Of a stretch of 64,000 bases of DNA, positions 1 through 9,896 are shown piece by piece (within the stretch, counting starts at the first letter, position 1; each line of letters starts with the position of its first letter). Made by a program: the position numbers and the translations under genes. Source of the DNA: Collinsella sp. BA40 (GTDB lineage: Bacteria; Actinomycetota; Coriobacteriia; Coriobacteriales; Coriobacteriaceae); assembly GCF_008014645.1 (NCBI RefSeq), contig NZ_VOWY01000016.1, positions 1 through 64,000 of the forward strand, written 5' to 3'. Under the pieces are notes generated by a model, which saw only the letters and a list, made by a program, of their open reading frames with translations, was not told the origin of the DNA and made no database searches.

Positions 1-63
1 GTAGCTCCGCGGACGGCCGGGCCGGTTTTGCCTCTTGACAATGTTCAACTCATATTAAAGGGG

Positions 64-94
64 GGGGGTGCAGCTCGCATCGAGTTGCACCCCC
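64..94 (-). terminator. Hairpin downstream of yitT
   Basis: Two arms of 14 bases, differing only by one G-U type pair, flank a 3-base loop; the outer part is GGGGGTGCA against TGCACCCCC. It lies just beyond the stop of the leftward YitT gene and is followed on that strand by a short T-rich stretch. It probably ends that transcript. Confidence 0.55.
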
Positions 95-144
95 GTCACG
101 TTGGGCAATGTGTGCCGCGGCTTGCTCGACTCCGCGACTGATTC

Positions 145-1152
145 CTAGCGGCCGTCGTCCTGCTGCAGCTCGCTTTGCTTGTGGCGGCGGGCCTGCTTGG
201 AGAGCAAGCGGGCGGGCTTATCGGGGTCCGGGACGGCGGTGGGCAGCGGCTCGTCTACCGCGCCGTGGTACCAGCCGCCTACGAAGTTGTCGGTGCGGAA
301 CACGTTGATGACCGCCCCTGGATCGACATCGCGCACCAGGTCGATGATGTCGGCCGATTCGTACGTGGACACCACGGTGTGCAGCAGCCACATGGTCTTG
401 CGGCTGTAGCCGCCGATGACCTCGGCGCAGGAGATGCCGTGCTGGAACTCCTCGATATAGGCGTCCATGACCTCGTTGGGGCAGCGCGTGGTGATCTGCA
501 GCGTGACGCGGTCGTAGCGGTTATAGAAGCTGTCGATGGTCTTGGTGGCGATGAACTGGAACACGATGGAGTACGCCGCGTTGTCCCAGCCGAACAGGGC
601 GCCGAAGATCACCAGCAGCAGGCAGTTGCTGGCAAAGATGAGTCCCCAGATCGTCTTGCCGGTGCGGTTGGACACGAGCAGCGCCACGAAGTCGGTACCG
701 CCGGTCGAGGCGCCTGCCTTGAGTGCCACGGCGATGGACAGGCCCGATATGAAGCCGCCGAAGATCACGAGCATCATCTTGTCGCCCAGCAGCGGCGCGA
801 AGTTGAAGACGTTGAGGAAGAGCGAAGAGAGCGCGACCTGCATCATGGAGAAGATGACGAAGCGCTTGCTGATGGAGCCCCAGCACAGCGCGGCGACGGG
901 GATGTTGAGGAGCAGCATGCCCACGGAGGTCGAGATGTGCACGCCGCCGAGCGAGGTGATCTGGTTGACGAGGACCGCGACGCCGGTAAAGCCGCTGGGG
1001 AGCAGGTTGGCGGGCTCGACGAACGCCTGGATGAGGAAGGTCTGCAGCAGCGCCGAGAACGTGACGGCGATCGCGGTGATGATGCGGCGTACAACGGCGA
1101 GGCGCGCGAGTTCGAGCGCGCGATCGGTGATGGCGTCAACGGCGTTTCGCAT
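145..1152 (-). CDS. YitT family membrane protein with C-terminal DUF2179
   Basis: This encodes a 335-residue polytopic membrane protein of the YitT/DUF161 family, whose transport or sensing role is not established. Roughly residues 20-195 form five or six hydrophobic spans rich in Gly and Ala. A soluble C-terminal DUF2179-like domain of about 80 residues follows (YDRVTLQITTR, then VIGGYSRKT and VINVFRTDNF). The start is an ATG preceded by AAGGAGGG at good spacing. The charged tail after residue 300 looks disordered. It stands alone, divergent from recQ. Family assignment is firm from the domain order; the function is unknown, and nothing nearby suggests a substrate. Confidence 0.85.
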   Translation of the reverse strand: MRNAVDAITDRALELARLAVVRRIITAIAVTFSALLQTFLIQAFVEPANLLPSGFTGVAVLVNQITSLGGVHISTSVGMLLLNIPVAALCWGSISKRFVIFSMMQVALSSLFLNVFNFAPLLGDKMMLVIFGGFISGLSIAVALKAGASTGGTDFVALLVSNRTGKTIWGLIFASNCLLLVIFGALFGWDNAAYSIVFQFIATKTIDSFYNRYDRVTLQITTRCPNEVMDAYIEEFQHGISCAEVIGGYSRKTMWLLHTVVSTYESADIIDLVRDVDPGAVINVFRTDNFVGGWYHGAVDEPLPTAVPDPDKPARLLSKQARRHKQSELQQDDGR

Positions 1153-1415
1153 GGACCCTCCTTGGGCATCGTGCGCCGGGTGCGGCGCGGCTATTCGTTT
1201 GATCGCGTACAGGGAACGAGAGCGATGATTCTATCACGCATGATAGCCGCTTGATAGGGGGTCGGGCATCCAGCCGCGCGCCCTTTTACACGACGATAAA
1301 AATGTGGGCGTCCAGCGTGCCGCGCGCTGTCCGGTGTCCGGTCGGGCGCTTCCAGCGGGCGGATTGGGCGATAATGGTGCGCACGAGAACACGACGGACG
1401 ATGCGGGGGACCACC

Positions 1416-3365
1416 ATGAACGAGCACGCGCTCCAAACGCTCAAGACCTACTTCGGGTACGGCTCGTTCAGGCCGGGGCAGGACCGCATGGTCGATGCCA
1501 TTCTGGCGGGGCGCGATGCGCTGGGCGTCATGCCCACGGGTGCGGGTAAGTCGATCTGCTACCAGGTCCCGGCGCTCATGCTGCCGGGTATCACCTTCGT
1601 GGTGAGTCCGCTCGTCTCGCTCATGGGCGACCAGGTGCGCGCGCTCAAGGCCGCCGGCGCCCGTCCGAGCTATCTCAACTCCACGCTTTCGCCCGCCCAG
1701 CAGAACACCGTGCTCAAGCGTGCCGAGGAGGGGTGGTACCAGATCATGTACGTGGCGCCCGAGCGCCTGTCCGACCCCCGCTTCCTGGCGTTTGCCCAGC
1801 GCGCGGCGGGCGAGGGCGGCATCGGCGTTCCGTTGGTGGCGGTGGACGAGGCACACTGCGTATCGCAGTGGGGCCAGGACTTCCGTCCCGCGTACCTGCA
1901 GATCGCGGAGTTCATCGAGGCGTTGCCCGCGCGCCCCGTGGTGGCGGCGTTCACGGCGACGGCGACCCAGCGCGTGCGCCGCGACATCGTGGGCATGCTG
2001 GGACTCGAGGAGCCCGAGACCGTCGTGACGGGCTTCGACCGCGCGAACCTTTCATGGAGCGTCGAGGAGTTGGGCGACAAGGCCAAGACGCGTTGGATCA
2101 CGGAGTACGTGGTCGCTCATGCACAGGAGAGCGGCATCATCTACTGCTCCACGCGCAAGGCGGTGGACGCGTTGTCGGCCGAGCTCGCGCTCGCGCTCAT
2201 GCCCCACGGCATCTCCGTGGGGCGCTATCACGCCGGCATGGCCATGGGGGACCGGCAGGAGAGCCAGGCGGCGTTCATCGATGACCGTGTGCCGGTGATG
2301 GTGGCTACCAACGCGTTCGGTATGGGCATCGATAAGCCCAACGTGCGATACGTGATCCACAACAACGTGTCCGAGAGCATCGAGGCGTACTACCAGGAGG
2401 CGGGGCGTGCGGGCCGCGATGGCGATCCGGCGAGCTGCTATCTGCTGTGGAACGGTCGCGACTTCGCACTGCGCCGCATGATGATCGACCGCGACCCGGA
2501 CGATGACGGGCTGGACGAGGAGCAGCGCGAGCAGGCGCGCGCGAATCGGTACCGGCTCCTCGGCCAGATGGAGGGCTACTGCCAGACAACGGGCTGCCTG
2601 CGCGAGTACATCCTGCGCTACTTCGGCGACGAAGCGGCAGCGGGCGAACTGCTGCACGAGGCGCGCGATCAGGCGGCGGGCTGCGGCGCCTGCTCCAACT
2701 GCCTGGGCGCGTTCGAGGTCGAGGACGTGACGGAGGCTGCTCGCGAGGCGGTGCGCTTCGTGGCGGCGCGGCCGGGCCGGTTCGGCAAGGTGTTGATCGC
2801 CGATGCTCTGCACGGCTCGAAGGCCGAGAAGGTGCTGCGCGTGCACTTGGACGAGGCGGAAGGGTACGGCGCGCTGCACGCCATGCCCATCGCGCATATT
2901 CGCAAGCTGCTGGACCAGCTGGCGGGGCGCGGTTATCTGGCGGCATCGCAGGGCGAGTATCCGGTGCTGGAGCTGGGACCGCGCGCGGTGGAGGTGTTGG
3001 GCGACGCGGAGGGCCGCTTCCGGTTCTCGGTGAAGCGCCCGGCGGGTAAGCGCGCTCAGTCGTCGAGGGCGCAGCGCGCCGTGGACCTGCTGCGTGACGA
3101 GGCGGCGCTGGATGCGCGCCCGCGCGTGGGCGACGACGCGGAGCTCTTCGAGCGCCTGCGCGCTTTGCGTACCGAGCTGGCACGCGAGCGCCAGTGGGCG
3201 CCGTATATGGTGTTTGCCGATAAGGCTCTGCGCGGCATGTGCCGCCAGCGTCCGCGCACGCGCGACGAGCTGCTGGAGGTCTCGGGCGTGGGCGAGAAGA
3301 AGGCCGACGACTTCGGTGAGCGCTTCCTATCCGAGATCGCGGCGTTCGAGGACGGGCAGCGGTAG
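1416..3365 (+). CDS. recQ: ATP-dependent DNA helicase RecQ
   Basis: This is a superfamily 2 3'-to-5' helicase acting in recombination and replication-fork repair. The 649 residues carry the full RecQ order: Walker A TGAGKS at about 41-46, DEAH box at 144-147, a helicase C lobe containing GRAGRDG, a zinc-binding Cys cluster (CQTTGC at about 388 and CGACSNC near 425-431), a winged-helix RQC region, and a C-terminal HRDC-like domain ending near the stop. The reading frame is open further upstream, but the ATG at 1416 follows GGGGGACC and begins the conserved helicase core, so it is preferred. It is monocistronic, with non-coding DNA on both sides. Confidence 0.93.
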   Translation: MNEHALQTLKTYFGYGSFRPGQDRMVDAILAGRDALGVMPTGAGKSICYQVPALMLPGITFVVSPLVSLMGDQVRALKAAGARPSYLNSTLSPAQQNTVLKRAEEGWYQIMYVAPERLSDPRFLAFAQRAAGEGGIGVPLVAVDEAHCVSQWGQDFRPAYLQIAEFIEALPARPVVAAFTATATQRVRRDIVGMLGLEEPETVVTGFDRANLSWSVEELGDKAKTRWITEYVVAHAQESGIIYCSTRKAVDALSAELALALMPHGISVGRYHAGMAMGDRQESQAAFIDDRVPVMVATNAFGMGIDKPNVRYVIHNNVSESIEAYYQEAGRAGRDGDPASCYLLWNGRDFALRRMMIDRDPDDDGLDEEQREQARANRYRLLGQMEGYCQTTGCLREYILRYFGDEAAAGELLHEARDQAAGCGACSNCLGAFEVEDVTEAAREAVRFVAARPGRFGKVLIADALHGSKAEKVLRVHLDEAEGYGALHAMPIAHIRKLLDQLAGRGYLAASQGEYPVLELGPRAVEVLGDAEGRFRFSVKRPAGKRAQSSRAQRAVDLLRDEAALDARPRVGDDAELFERLRALRTELARERQWAPYMVFADKALRGMCRQRPRTRDELLEVSGVGEKKADDFGERFLSEIAAFEDGQR

Positions 3366-3959
3366 GAGGCGCCGGGGTCTGCGCCGCATCGTTGCGGCGA
3401 GGGGTGTGCGCGTCGTGTCGAGGAAGGGTGCGTCGGTGCATGCTGGTGCGCCATTTGACGGTGCTGGGTGCAAAACGCATATTTTTTAGGTTCTTCTGTA
3501 TAGGTTTTGCCGTAAAGCCTGACTGCTGGGCGCCGCGGGCCCGTTTTCGACGGTCTTGTGGCAGTAAACGCAAAAAATGAGTCTTTTGCTGTAGGCTGCA
3601 GCGACCATCGTGTGGGTACGTTGCTAATTTGAACGTGGTCTGCGCGTCGAGCAGGGCGTTTTGGCCTCCCATCTCGCCTCGGCAACCCCTATTGACGAAC
3701 ATATGTGGTGTATCTTTTTATGCATCGCATTATTGCGGCTGCCAAAAGACTCAAATCTTGCATTTAATGCCCGGCGGTCCGCCACCCCCTCAAGCGATTG
3801 GGCTATTTCGCGCCCCGGCGCCATCGAGCGGTCTGGAATCGGCTGGCGGCGCGCTCTGCAGGGGGCTCCCGCGCGCGGAATTCACGCGACGGGGGTTGAA
3901 ATAAGCGGGTATCGTATTCTGTACGTGTACCGAGAGAACCGAGCAACCGCGAGGTGACC
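3366..3959. other. Intergenic region between recQ and metA
   Basis: No convincing gene is seen in this stretch of about 590 bases; the short open frames lack ribosome binding sites and coding bias. It is less G+C-rich than the flanking genes and contains the paired inverted arms at 3560-3590 and 3741-3771, annotated separately. Just before metA a TTGAAA-like box and a TATTCT-like box are present, but at non-ideal spacing, so the promoter is not resolved. No SAM riboswitch pattern was recognised upstream of metA. Confidence 0.6.
3560..3771. repeat. Paired 31-bp inverted arms, copy A
   Basis: The left arm (3560-3590) and the reverse complement of the right arm (3741-3771) match at 24 of 31 positions. 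They share GGCA, TAAA, and TGAGTCTTTTG in order. About 150 bases lie between the arms and show no gene. The same two-arm arrangement, with the same consensus and nearly the same total length, recurs at 18203-18404. The interiors of the two copies are not alike by eye. This could be a MITE-like remnant, a large structured RNA or a protein-binding element. Confidence 0.7.
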
Positions 3960-4880
3960 ATGCCCATTCGAATCCCCGACGCCCTTCCGGCAACAGAGAC
4001 GCTCGAGAGCGAGAACATCTTCGTGATGACCGAGTACCGCGCGCTGCATCAGGACATCCGTCCGCTGCGCGTGCTCATCTTGAACCTCATGCCCACGAAG
4101 GTCGCCACCGAGACGCAGATCATGCGCAAGCTTTCCAACACGCCGCTGCAGGTGGATGTGGAGCTGCTGCGAACCGCCAGCCATGAAGCAGCGCATGTGT
4201 CGGCGAGTCATCTCGACACGTTCTACCGCACGTTCGTCGAGGTGGAAAACGACTACTACGACGGCCTCATCATCACGGGCGCGCCGGTGGAGCAGATGCC
4301 GTTCGAGGAGGTCGACTACTGGCCCGAGCTCTGCCGCATCATGGATTGGTCCACCACGCACGTGCACTCCACGCTGCACATCTGCTGGGGCGCGCAGGCC
4401 GGCCTCTACCACCATTACGGCATCGACAAGCACGACCTGCCGCAGAAAGCGTCCGGTGTGTTCGAGCATCGCATCCTCAAGGCGTCGAGCCCGCTCGTTC
4501 GCGGCTTCGACGATCGCTTCTGGGCGGTCCACTCGCGCAACACCGACGTGCGCATCGAGGACGTGGAGGCGTGCGCGGAGCTCGAGATCGTGGCGGCGTC
4601 GGATGAGGTGGGTCTCTACCTGGTGAAATCGACCGATAGCCGTCGGTTCTTCGTGTTCGGGCACCCCGAGTACGACCGAGAGACACTCAAGCTCGAGTAC
4701 GAGCGCGACGTGGCGCGCGGCATCGATCCACAGGTTCCGCGCAATTATTTCCCTGATGACGATCCGTCCCGCGAGCCGCGCAACACCTGGCGCTCGCAGG
4801 GTCAGCTCCTCTATACCAACTGGCTCAACTACTACGTGTACCAGACGACGCCTTACGACATCGAGCGCGTGGGCGCGTAG
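3960..4880 (+). CDS. metA: Homoserine O-acetyltransferase (MetA type)
   Basis: This enzyme acylates L-homoserine, the first committed step of methionine synthesis. The 306 residues cover the MetA/HTS family from end to end: N-terminal [11 protein letters not shown], an ILNLMPTK strand, the catalytic Cys in HICWGAQAG, and the His/Glu of the triad in FGHPEYD. In the acyl-CoA pocket the segment GAPVEQ carries Glu where succinyl-CoA-using E. coli MetA has Gly. Family studies link that Glu to acetyl-CoA use, so acetyltransferase is inferred. A GTG two codons earlier is possible, but the ATG follows GAGGTGA at proper spacing. It has no partner genes and no recognised riboswitch. Confidence 0.92.
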   Translation: MPIRIPDALPATETLESENIFVMTEYRALHQDIRPLRVLILNLMPTKVATETQIMRKLSNTPLQVDVELLRTASHEAAHVSASHLDTFYRTFVEVENDYYDGLIITGAPVEQMPFEEVDYWPELCRIMDWSTTHVHSTLHICWGAQAGLYHHYGIDKHDLPQKASGVFEHRILKASSPLVRGFDDRFWAVHSRNTDVRIEDVEACAELEIVAASDEVGLYLVKSTDSRRFFVFGHPEYDRETLKLEYERDVARGIDPQVPRNYFPDDDPSREPRNTWRSQGQLLYTNWLNYYVYQTTPYDIERVGA

Positions 4881-4900
4881 GGGTGCTTCGGCTCGGGGCC

Positions 4901-5470
4901 GTCGCGAGCGGAGGGCGCCTGCGGCCTGCCGTCGGTGTTTGTTCATGGAGGGCCCCTCGTGCCGAAAACCTGACGCGAATGGCGGCGCCTGGGGCTTACC
5001 GTCGCTTTTTGTGCACGAAGGGGCGCCTCATACCGGAAAGCCGACGCATACGATGGCGACTGAGACTTAGTGTCAGTTTTTGTCCACAACATTCCCCTCG
5101 TACTGGAAGGCTGACGCGGAACGGGGGGCGTATGAGGCTTAGCGTCGGTTTTGGGTGCGAAAGGGCGCTTCGGCCCTGAAAACCGTCGCGAGCGAAGGGC
5201 GCCCGCGGTTTTCTCCCGCGAGGGACGCTTGCGAGGGCCCCTAGGCGTCAGGAATCCGCGCATCGCTGCCGCTGCCGTCAGGGATCCGTGCAGGGTGGCC
5301 CTTTCAATCCGGAAAGCTGACGTGAGCGGGCGCCGCCCGCGGCTTGCCGTCGGGTTTTACGCACGAGAGGTCCCGCGTGCTGGAAAGTTGACGCATGCGG
5401 CGGCGCTTGAGGTTTGGCGTCGGTTTTTGTTTACGGTTGCGCTTCGGCTTTGAAAGCTGGCACGAGAGGG
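4901..5470. repeat. Degenerate ~70-bp direct tandem repeat array
   Basis: Units begin near 4901, 4971, 5042, 5112, 5184, about 5250, 5318, 5389 and 5458 (last one partial), so the spacing is 67-72 bases. Each unit starts with a version of TGACGC, then a G+C-rich stretch, CGTCGGTTTTTGT, an acidic-looking CACGAAGG block, and ends in TGGAAAGC or CCTGAAAAC. Copies 5 and 6 are the most diverged. No reading frame stays open through the array with a ribosome binding site, so it is probably non-coding. It fills most of the gap between metA and the convergent M16 peptidase gene. Confidence 0.8.
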
Positions 5471-5556
5471 GCACCCGATTCCCGGCCCCGCGCTCGCAGC
5501 CCCGAGATCTGGCCCGTTCGCATTCTGTCGCGGCAGCGCCCGTCCCGCCCGAATCC

Positions 5557-5620
5557 GGCGCCCATCCCGCCCGCGCCCGCTGACGCCCGGCGCCCATCCC
5601 GCCCGCGCCCGCTGACGCCC
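5557..5620. repeat. Two identical 32-bp direct repeats
   Basis: Bases 5557-5588 and 5589-5620 are identical, beginning GGCGCCCATCCC and ending CTGACGCCC. A truncated relative lies just upstream near 5535 and a partial copy just downstream. The stretch is C-rich and lies beyond the stop codon of the leftward M16 gene. No function is apparent; it is a likely site of copy-number variation. Confidence 0.8.
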
Positions 5621-5670
5621 GGCGTCGCGCGCCGCACGCCGTGTCGGGCGCGCGGCGCACGGGCGGGCGC

Positions 5671-8637
5671 TTACGCCATCAGGTCGATCACGTTGAGGTC
5701 GGCCTCGCTCGCCTGAAGGATCTCACGCCCTCCGAAGACACACAGTGGTGCCTCCGCGGCCACGCGCGAGACGGCGGCACCGAGCTCGCGCAGATGCTCG
5801 GGCGTGGTGGCAAGCAGCTCCTCGCGCAGCTGCGCCCGCCAGGTGGCGGGGCGCTTGGCCAGGTAGTTGATGTCCTGGCGCTTGGCGAGCCCATAGGGCT
5901 TCACGGGTGCGTCGAATCCTGCGGCGCAGCTCACGATGAGGCCGTCGAAGGCATCTGCATCGGGCTCGTACGACGCCAGCCACGCGCCCGCCTGGGTGAT
6001 GCGCTCGAGCGATGGGTCGACAGCGGGGTCGCGGTAGGTGTAGAACGCGAGCTGCGAGCCCGCCACCGAGCGGAAGCCGCAGCCGTAGGCACCGCCCTTC
6101 ACGCGGATCTCGTTCCAGAGGTACTCGTAGGTGAGCGCCTGCGAGACCGCGCTCCACGAGCCGTCGGTTTCGATACCGAGTACGCGCGGGTCGGTGGCGC
6201 GGGCCACGTAGCAGACGTCGCTGGGGATGATGAACGCCTCGCGCTTGGGTTCGGGCATGGGGACGTACAGCTCCTTGGCGGGCGCGGTGCGCGGGGCCAG
6301 GCCCAGGCTGCCGGCTGCCTCCCAATAGCGACGGTAATCCTCGTTGCTGCCGGTGAAGCTCGTCACCAGCCCGGTAGATGTGAAGATGCGCTCTTGCAGC
6401 TCGCGCAGCGTGGCGCACAGCTCGTCCTTGCGCTCATCGAAATGGTCGAGCAGGTCGCGCAAGAAGCGGTAGAAGTCGACGCCCGACAGCTTCTGGGCGA
6501 CGACCGCGGCAGGGGAGACGTAGGACAGCGCGCGGCCGAGCGCCGCCTGGTGCCCGGCGTTGAGGAACGACTGCTCCATGCCGATGCGCATCTGCACGAG
6601 CACGTCGTGGATGCGGTCGGTGTCTTCGAACACGGTCTCGCTCCACACCTCGCGCGGGATGCGCGCGAGGTGCTCGATCTTCTCGGACAGGGCGCCGGCC
6701 GATACGGTGAGCTTGGGCGCGGCGAGCTTCCAGTTGGGCTGGCCGATCACCTCGCAGCGGAACGACAGGAAGCCCAGGTTGGAGTCGATATAGCTGTCGA
6801 GCTCGGCGGCGGTGCGGTTCTTGGTGGCGAGCTGCTGCATGAGGCGCGCGAGGATGGTGGCGTAGGGGAGCTCGGCGAAGGAGAGGTGGGAGATGTCGAA
6901 GTAGGCCACCGCGTAGGCGAGCTGGTGCGTCGGGATGTCGTGCTTGAGGCAGGGCAGCGGCGCCTGCGTATCGAGCGCAAACGAGGGCTCGGGGCGCGCC
7001 TCGCCGATATCGGAGACGTGCAGGCGCGGCAGCGTGGCCCTGGCCTCCGTCGTGTCCTCGGCCTCCTGGGCGGCGCGCAGGGCGTCGACGTTGGCGCAGA
7101 CCTCGTCACGGGCTCCATCGGACATCCGTGCGAGCGCGGCTGCGAGCTCGGCCTCCTCGCCGGCGTCCCCTTCGGTCGCGTCGCCCGCAACGGGCACGAG
7201 TTCGACGAGGGCGCGATGCTCGCTTTCCAGTACGAGCTCGCGCAGCAGGTCCTCGAAATAGGTGGTATCCAGCAGCTCGCGCAGCTCGGCGTAGATGGGC
7301 GCGTACTGCAGGGCCAAGGTGGCGTCGTCGTCGCTGTAGAGCCAGGTGCCCAGCGCGTCGCAGGCTATGGCCACGCCGTCGGGGTAGCCGAAGTCGCGCT
7401 GGCGCAGGTCGTATTCCTCGCTGGCGAGCACGGCCTCGAGGCGCTCGCGCGGGATGCCGTCCTCCACCAGGCGGCGGCACTCCTCCTCGACGATGCGCCG
7501 CAGCTCGCGCGCGGCCCCGGGCTCGGCGTTTTGCACCATGATGAGCTCGTAGGGTTGCAGGCGGTCGCCCGCGGTGTAGCTGGTGATGTTGCCGCCCAGG
7601 TTCGCCGCCATGAGGGCCTTCTTCACCGGCGCCTCGTTGGAGCCCAGGATGGCGTCGAAGATCATGTCGGCGGCGACCAGGCGCTTGCGGTCGTGCGCGG
7701 TGCCTATGACGTAGGCGAGGCCTGCCATGGCGTTCTCGGGCGTGGTGCGCATCTCGATACGCTTATGCTCGCAGATGACGGGCGCCTGCATCTCGAGCGC
7801 GTTGGGCGCGCCGGCGCCGGCGCGCGAGGCGCGGTTCTCGCGCGAGAGGAACTCGTCGTCCAAAAAGGCGAGGAAACGATCGATATCGAGGTCGCCATAG
7901 AGCGTGATGTAGCTGTTGGCGAGGTTGTAGTGGCGGGCGTGGTTGTCGAGGAACCCCTCGTAGGTGAGCGTGGGGATCGCGCGGGGGTTGCCGCCCGATT
8001 CGAACGCGTAGGCGGTGTCGGGGAACAGCGCGCCGTTGATGGCGTTGTCCAACACGTCCATGGGGTCGGACAGGGCGCCCTTCATCTCGTTGAACACCAC
8101 GCCGTTGTAGCGCAGGCGGTCGTCGGCGGGTGTCTCGCCGCGGTCCAGTTCGTAGTGCCACCCCTCCTGCTCGAAGATGGCGCGCTTGGTGTAGATGGCG
8201 GGGTTGAGCACGGCGTCCATGTAGACGCTGGCGAGGTTCATGAGGTCTTGCTCGTTGGTGGAGGCGACCGGGTAGACGGTCTTGTCCGGATAGGTCATGG
8301 CGTTCAGGAACGTCTGCATCGAGCTCTTGATGAGGTCGACGAAGGGCTCCTTCACGGGATAGCGGTCCGAGCCGCACAGGACCGAGTGCTCCAGGATGTG
8401 GAAGACGCCCGTGTCATCGGCCGGCGGGGTCTTGAAGGCGATGGAGAACGACTTGTTCTCGTCCTCGCAGGGCAGGTACAGCAGGCGGGCGCCAGATGCG
8501 TCATGGCGCAGCACGTAGGCGTCGGCATCGAGTTCGGGTACCGCTTCGTGGGAGAGCACGGAGAAACCGTGCTGCGGCGCGATGCGGCCGAGCGAGGCGG
8601 CGGCGCGTGCGATGACATCGGGTACGGGTGTGGACAT
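5671..8637 (-). CDS. M16C metallopeptidase, presequence-protease (PreP) type
   Basis: This is a large zinc peptidase of the insulinase superfamily, clan ME, subfamily M16C. Bacterial members are thought to degrade peptides in an enclosed chamber. The 988 residues fit the single-chain PreP size. The inverted zinc motif HILEH lies at residues 80-84, and NEQDLMNLAS downstream supplies the likely third ligand. The C-terminal half carries the second, inactive M16 repeat, including LWNEIRVKGGAYG. The frame runs further upstream, but the ATG at 8637 follows TAAGGAGC. No signal peptide is visible, so it is probably cytoplasmic. It is divergent from the DMT exporter 203 bases away. Confidence 0.92.
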   Translation of the reverse strand: MSTPVPDVIARAAASLGRIAPQHGFSVLSHEAVPELDADAYVLRHDASGARLLYLPCEDENKSFSIAFKTPPADDTGVFHILEHSVLCGSDRYPVKEPFVDLIKSSMQTFLNAMTYPDKTVYPVASTNEQDLMNLASVYMDAVLNPAIYTKRAIFEQEGWHYELDRGETPADDRLRYNGVVFNEMKGALSDPMDVLDNAINGALFPDTAYAFESGGNPRAIPTLTYEGFLDNHARHYNLANSYITLYGDLDIDRFLAFLDDEFLSRENRASRAGAGAPNALEMQAPVICEHKRIEMRTTPENAMAGLAYVIGTAHDRKRLVAADMIFDAILGSNEAPVKKALMAANLGGNITSYTAGDRLQPYELIMVQNAEPGAARELRRIVEEECRRLVEDGIPRERLEAVLASEEYDLRQRDFGYPDGVAIACDALGTWLYSDDDATLALQYAPIYAELRELLDTTYFEDLLRELVLESEHRALVELVPVAGDATEGDAGEEAELAAALARMSDGARDEVCANVDALRAAQEAEDTTEARATLPRLHVSDIGEARPEPSFALDTQAPLPCLKHDIPTHQLAYAVAYFDISHLSFAELPYATILARLMQQLATKNRTAAELDSYIDSNLGFLSFRCEVIGQPNWKLAAPKLTVSAGALSEKIEHLARIPREVWSETVFEDTDRIHDVLVQMRIGMEQSFLNAGHQAALGRALSYVSPAAVVAQKLSGVDFYRFLRDLLDHFDERKDELCATLRELQERIFTSTGLVTSFTGSNEDYRRYWEAAGSLGLAPRTAPAKELYVPMPEPKREAFIIPSDVCYVARATDPRVLGIETDGSWSAVSQALTYEYLWNEIRVKGGAYGCGFRSVAGSQLAFYTYRDPAVDPSLERITQAGAWLASYEPDADAFDGLIVSCAAGFDAPVKPYGLAKRQDINYLAKRPATWRAQLREELLATTPEHLRELGAAVSRVAAEAPLCVFGGREILQASEADLNVIDLMA

Positions 8638-8840
8638 ACAGCTCCTTATGATAGGGCCCGTGGCGAGGGACGCCGATGCGCCGGGAGGGCGCGGCGTTTC
8701 CGCACAGGGCATGGCGAGTCTATCCGATAGCTTACCCATCCGGGCTTGTTTTGGTGCGCGGAACCTTGGGAATGACGCGTCATCCGTGAGGTGGCATGAT
8801 ATAAGGTTGAGGAAATCGGTTTGAACGGGGGAATGCATCT

Positions 8841-9863
8841 ATGACACGGGAGGACGCAGGTCTCGAGGTGGAGCGGTCCGACGGCTCGTCGCGGCATGGC
8901 GGCGCCGGGCACCTGGTGGACGATGGCGCCGATGCGGCGTCGCGCGCACGCCGCCGGGCATGGCGGGAGCGGCTGAACGACCAGGCGGGACGTCAGGCCC
9001 TGGTGGGCGTGATCGCCACGCTGCTGGGCGGTACGTTCTGGGGGTTCTCGGGCACGTGCGCGAGCTTCCTGTTTGCCAACTACGAGATCGACACGATGTG
9101 GCTCACCTGTATCCGGCAGATCCTGGCGGGCGCGACGTTCCTGATCGTGGTGCTGATCTTCGACCGCAAGCGCCTGTTCAAGCTGCTCACCACGCCGCGC
9201 CATATGGTGACCCTGCTAGCGCTTGCGGCGTTCGGCGTCTTCTTCAACCAGTTCTTCTATCTGCTGACCGTGCGCCTGACCAATGCGGGAACCGCCACGG
9301 TGCTCCAGTGCCTGCAGCTGGTGCTCATCATGGGCTATACCTGCGTGACCGTTCGGCGCCTGCCGCGCCGCCGCGAGCTCGCCGGCCTGCTGCTGGCGTT
9401 CGGCGGCACCTATCTCATCGCCACGGGCGGCGACCCCACCCAGCTGGCGATTCCGCCCGAGGGCTTGGCGGTGGGGCTCATCGCCGCGTTGGGCGCCGCG
9501 TGCATGACGATCATCCCCACGAGCATCCTGCCGGTGTACGGCTCGGCCATCGTGACCGGAACCGCGATGTTCATCTCGGGTATCGTGAGCTCGATCTTCA
9601 TCCAGCCGTGGAACAACGTGCCCGTGCTGGACGGCATGGGTTGGGGCGCGCTGCTGGTGCTTATCTTCGTGGGCTCGTGCCTGGCGTACGCGCTGTACCT
9701 GCAGGGCGTGAAGGATATCGGCTCGGTACGCGCGAGTTTGCTGGGCACGGTCGAACCCGTGTCGGCCACGGTGACCAGCGCGGTGTTCCTGGGGACGTTC
9801 TTCGCCCCCACCGACATCCTGGGCTTCGCGTTTATCATCGCCATGGTGTTCCTCACGGCATAG
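8841..9863 (+). CDS. EamA/DMT family transporter
   Basis: This is an inner-membrane permease of the drug/metabolite transporter superfamily, 340 residues with ten predicted hydrophobic spans in two EamA repeats. The first begins near GGTFWGFSGTC after a charged cytoplasmic N-terminus of about 50 residues. Such proteins export metabolites or amino acids, but the substrate cannot be read from sequence. The start ATG follows GGGGGAA. The last span ends abruptly (IAMVFLTA) a little earlier than usual, so the C-terminal tail is short. It is convergent with the Crp/Fnr gene, only 33 bases away, with no obvious terminator between them. Confidence 0.85.
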   Translation: MTREDAGLEVERSDGSSRHGGAGHLVDDGADAASRARRRAWRERLNDQAGRQALVGVIATLLGGTFWGFSGTCASFLFANYEIDTMWLTCIRQILAGATFLIVVLIFDRKRLFKLLTTPRHMVTLLALAAFGVFFNQFFYLLTVRLTNAGTATVLQCLQLVLIMGYTCVTVRRLPRRRELAGLLLAFGGTYLIATGGDPTQLAIPPEGLAVGLIAALGAACMTIIPTSILPVYGSAIVTGTAMFISGIVSSIFIQPWNNVPVLDGMGWGALLVLIFVGSCLAYALYLQGVKDIGSVRASLLGTVEPVSATVTSAVFLGTFFAPTDILGFAFIIAMVFLTA

Positions 9864-9896
9864 GCGGCGCGATCCCGCCGTGCGGAATGGGGCGCG

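Noticed and set aside
3629-3957. Two overlapping short ORFs upstream of metA
   Set aside because: No ribosome site, no family pattern, and they cross the inverted repeat arm. They are best explained as chance frames in non-coding DNA.
5641-8730. A 1029-codon open frame on the plus strand across the M16 gene
   Set aside because: It is the antisense shadow of the leftward M16C peptidase gene, caused by high G+C codon use. It is rich in Ala, Gly, Val and Arg with no family motif and no ribosome binding site.
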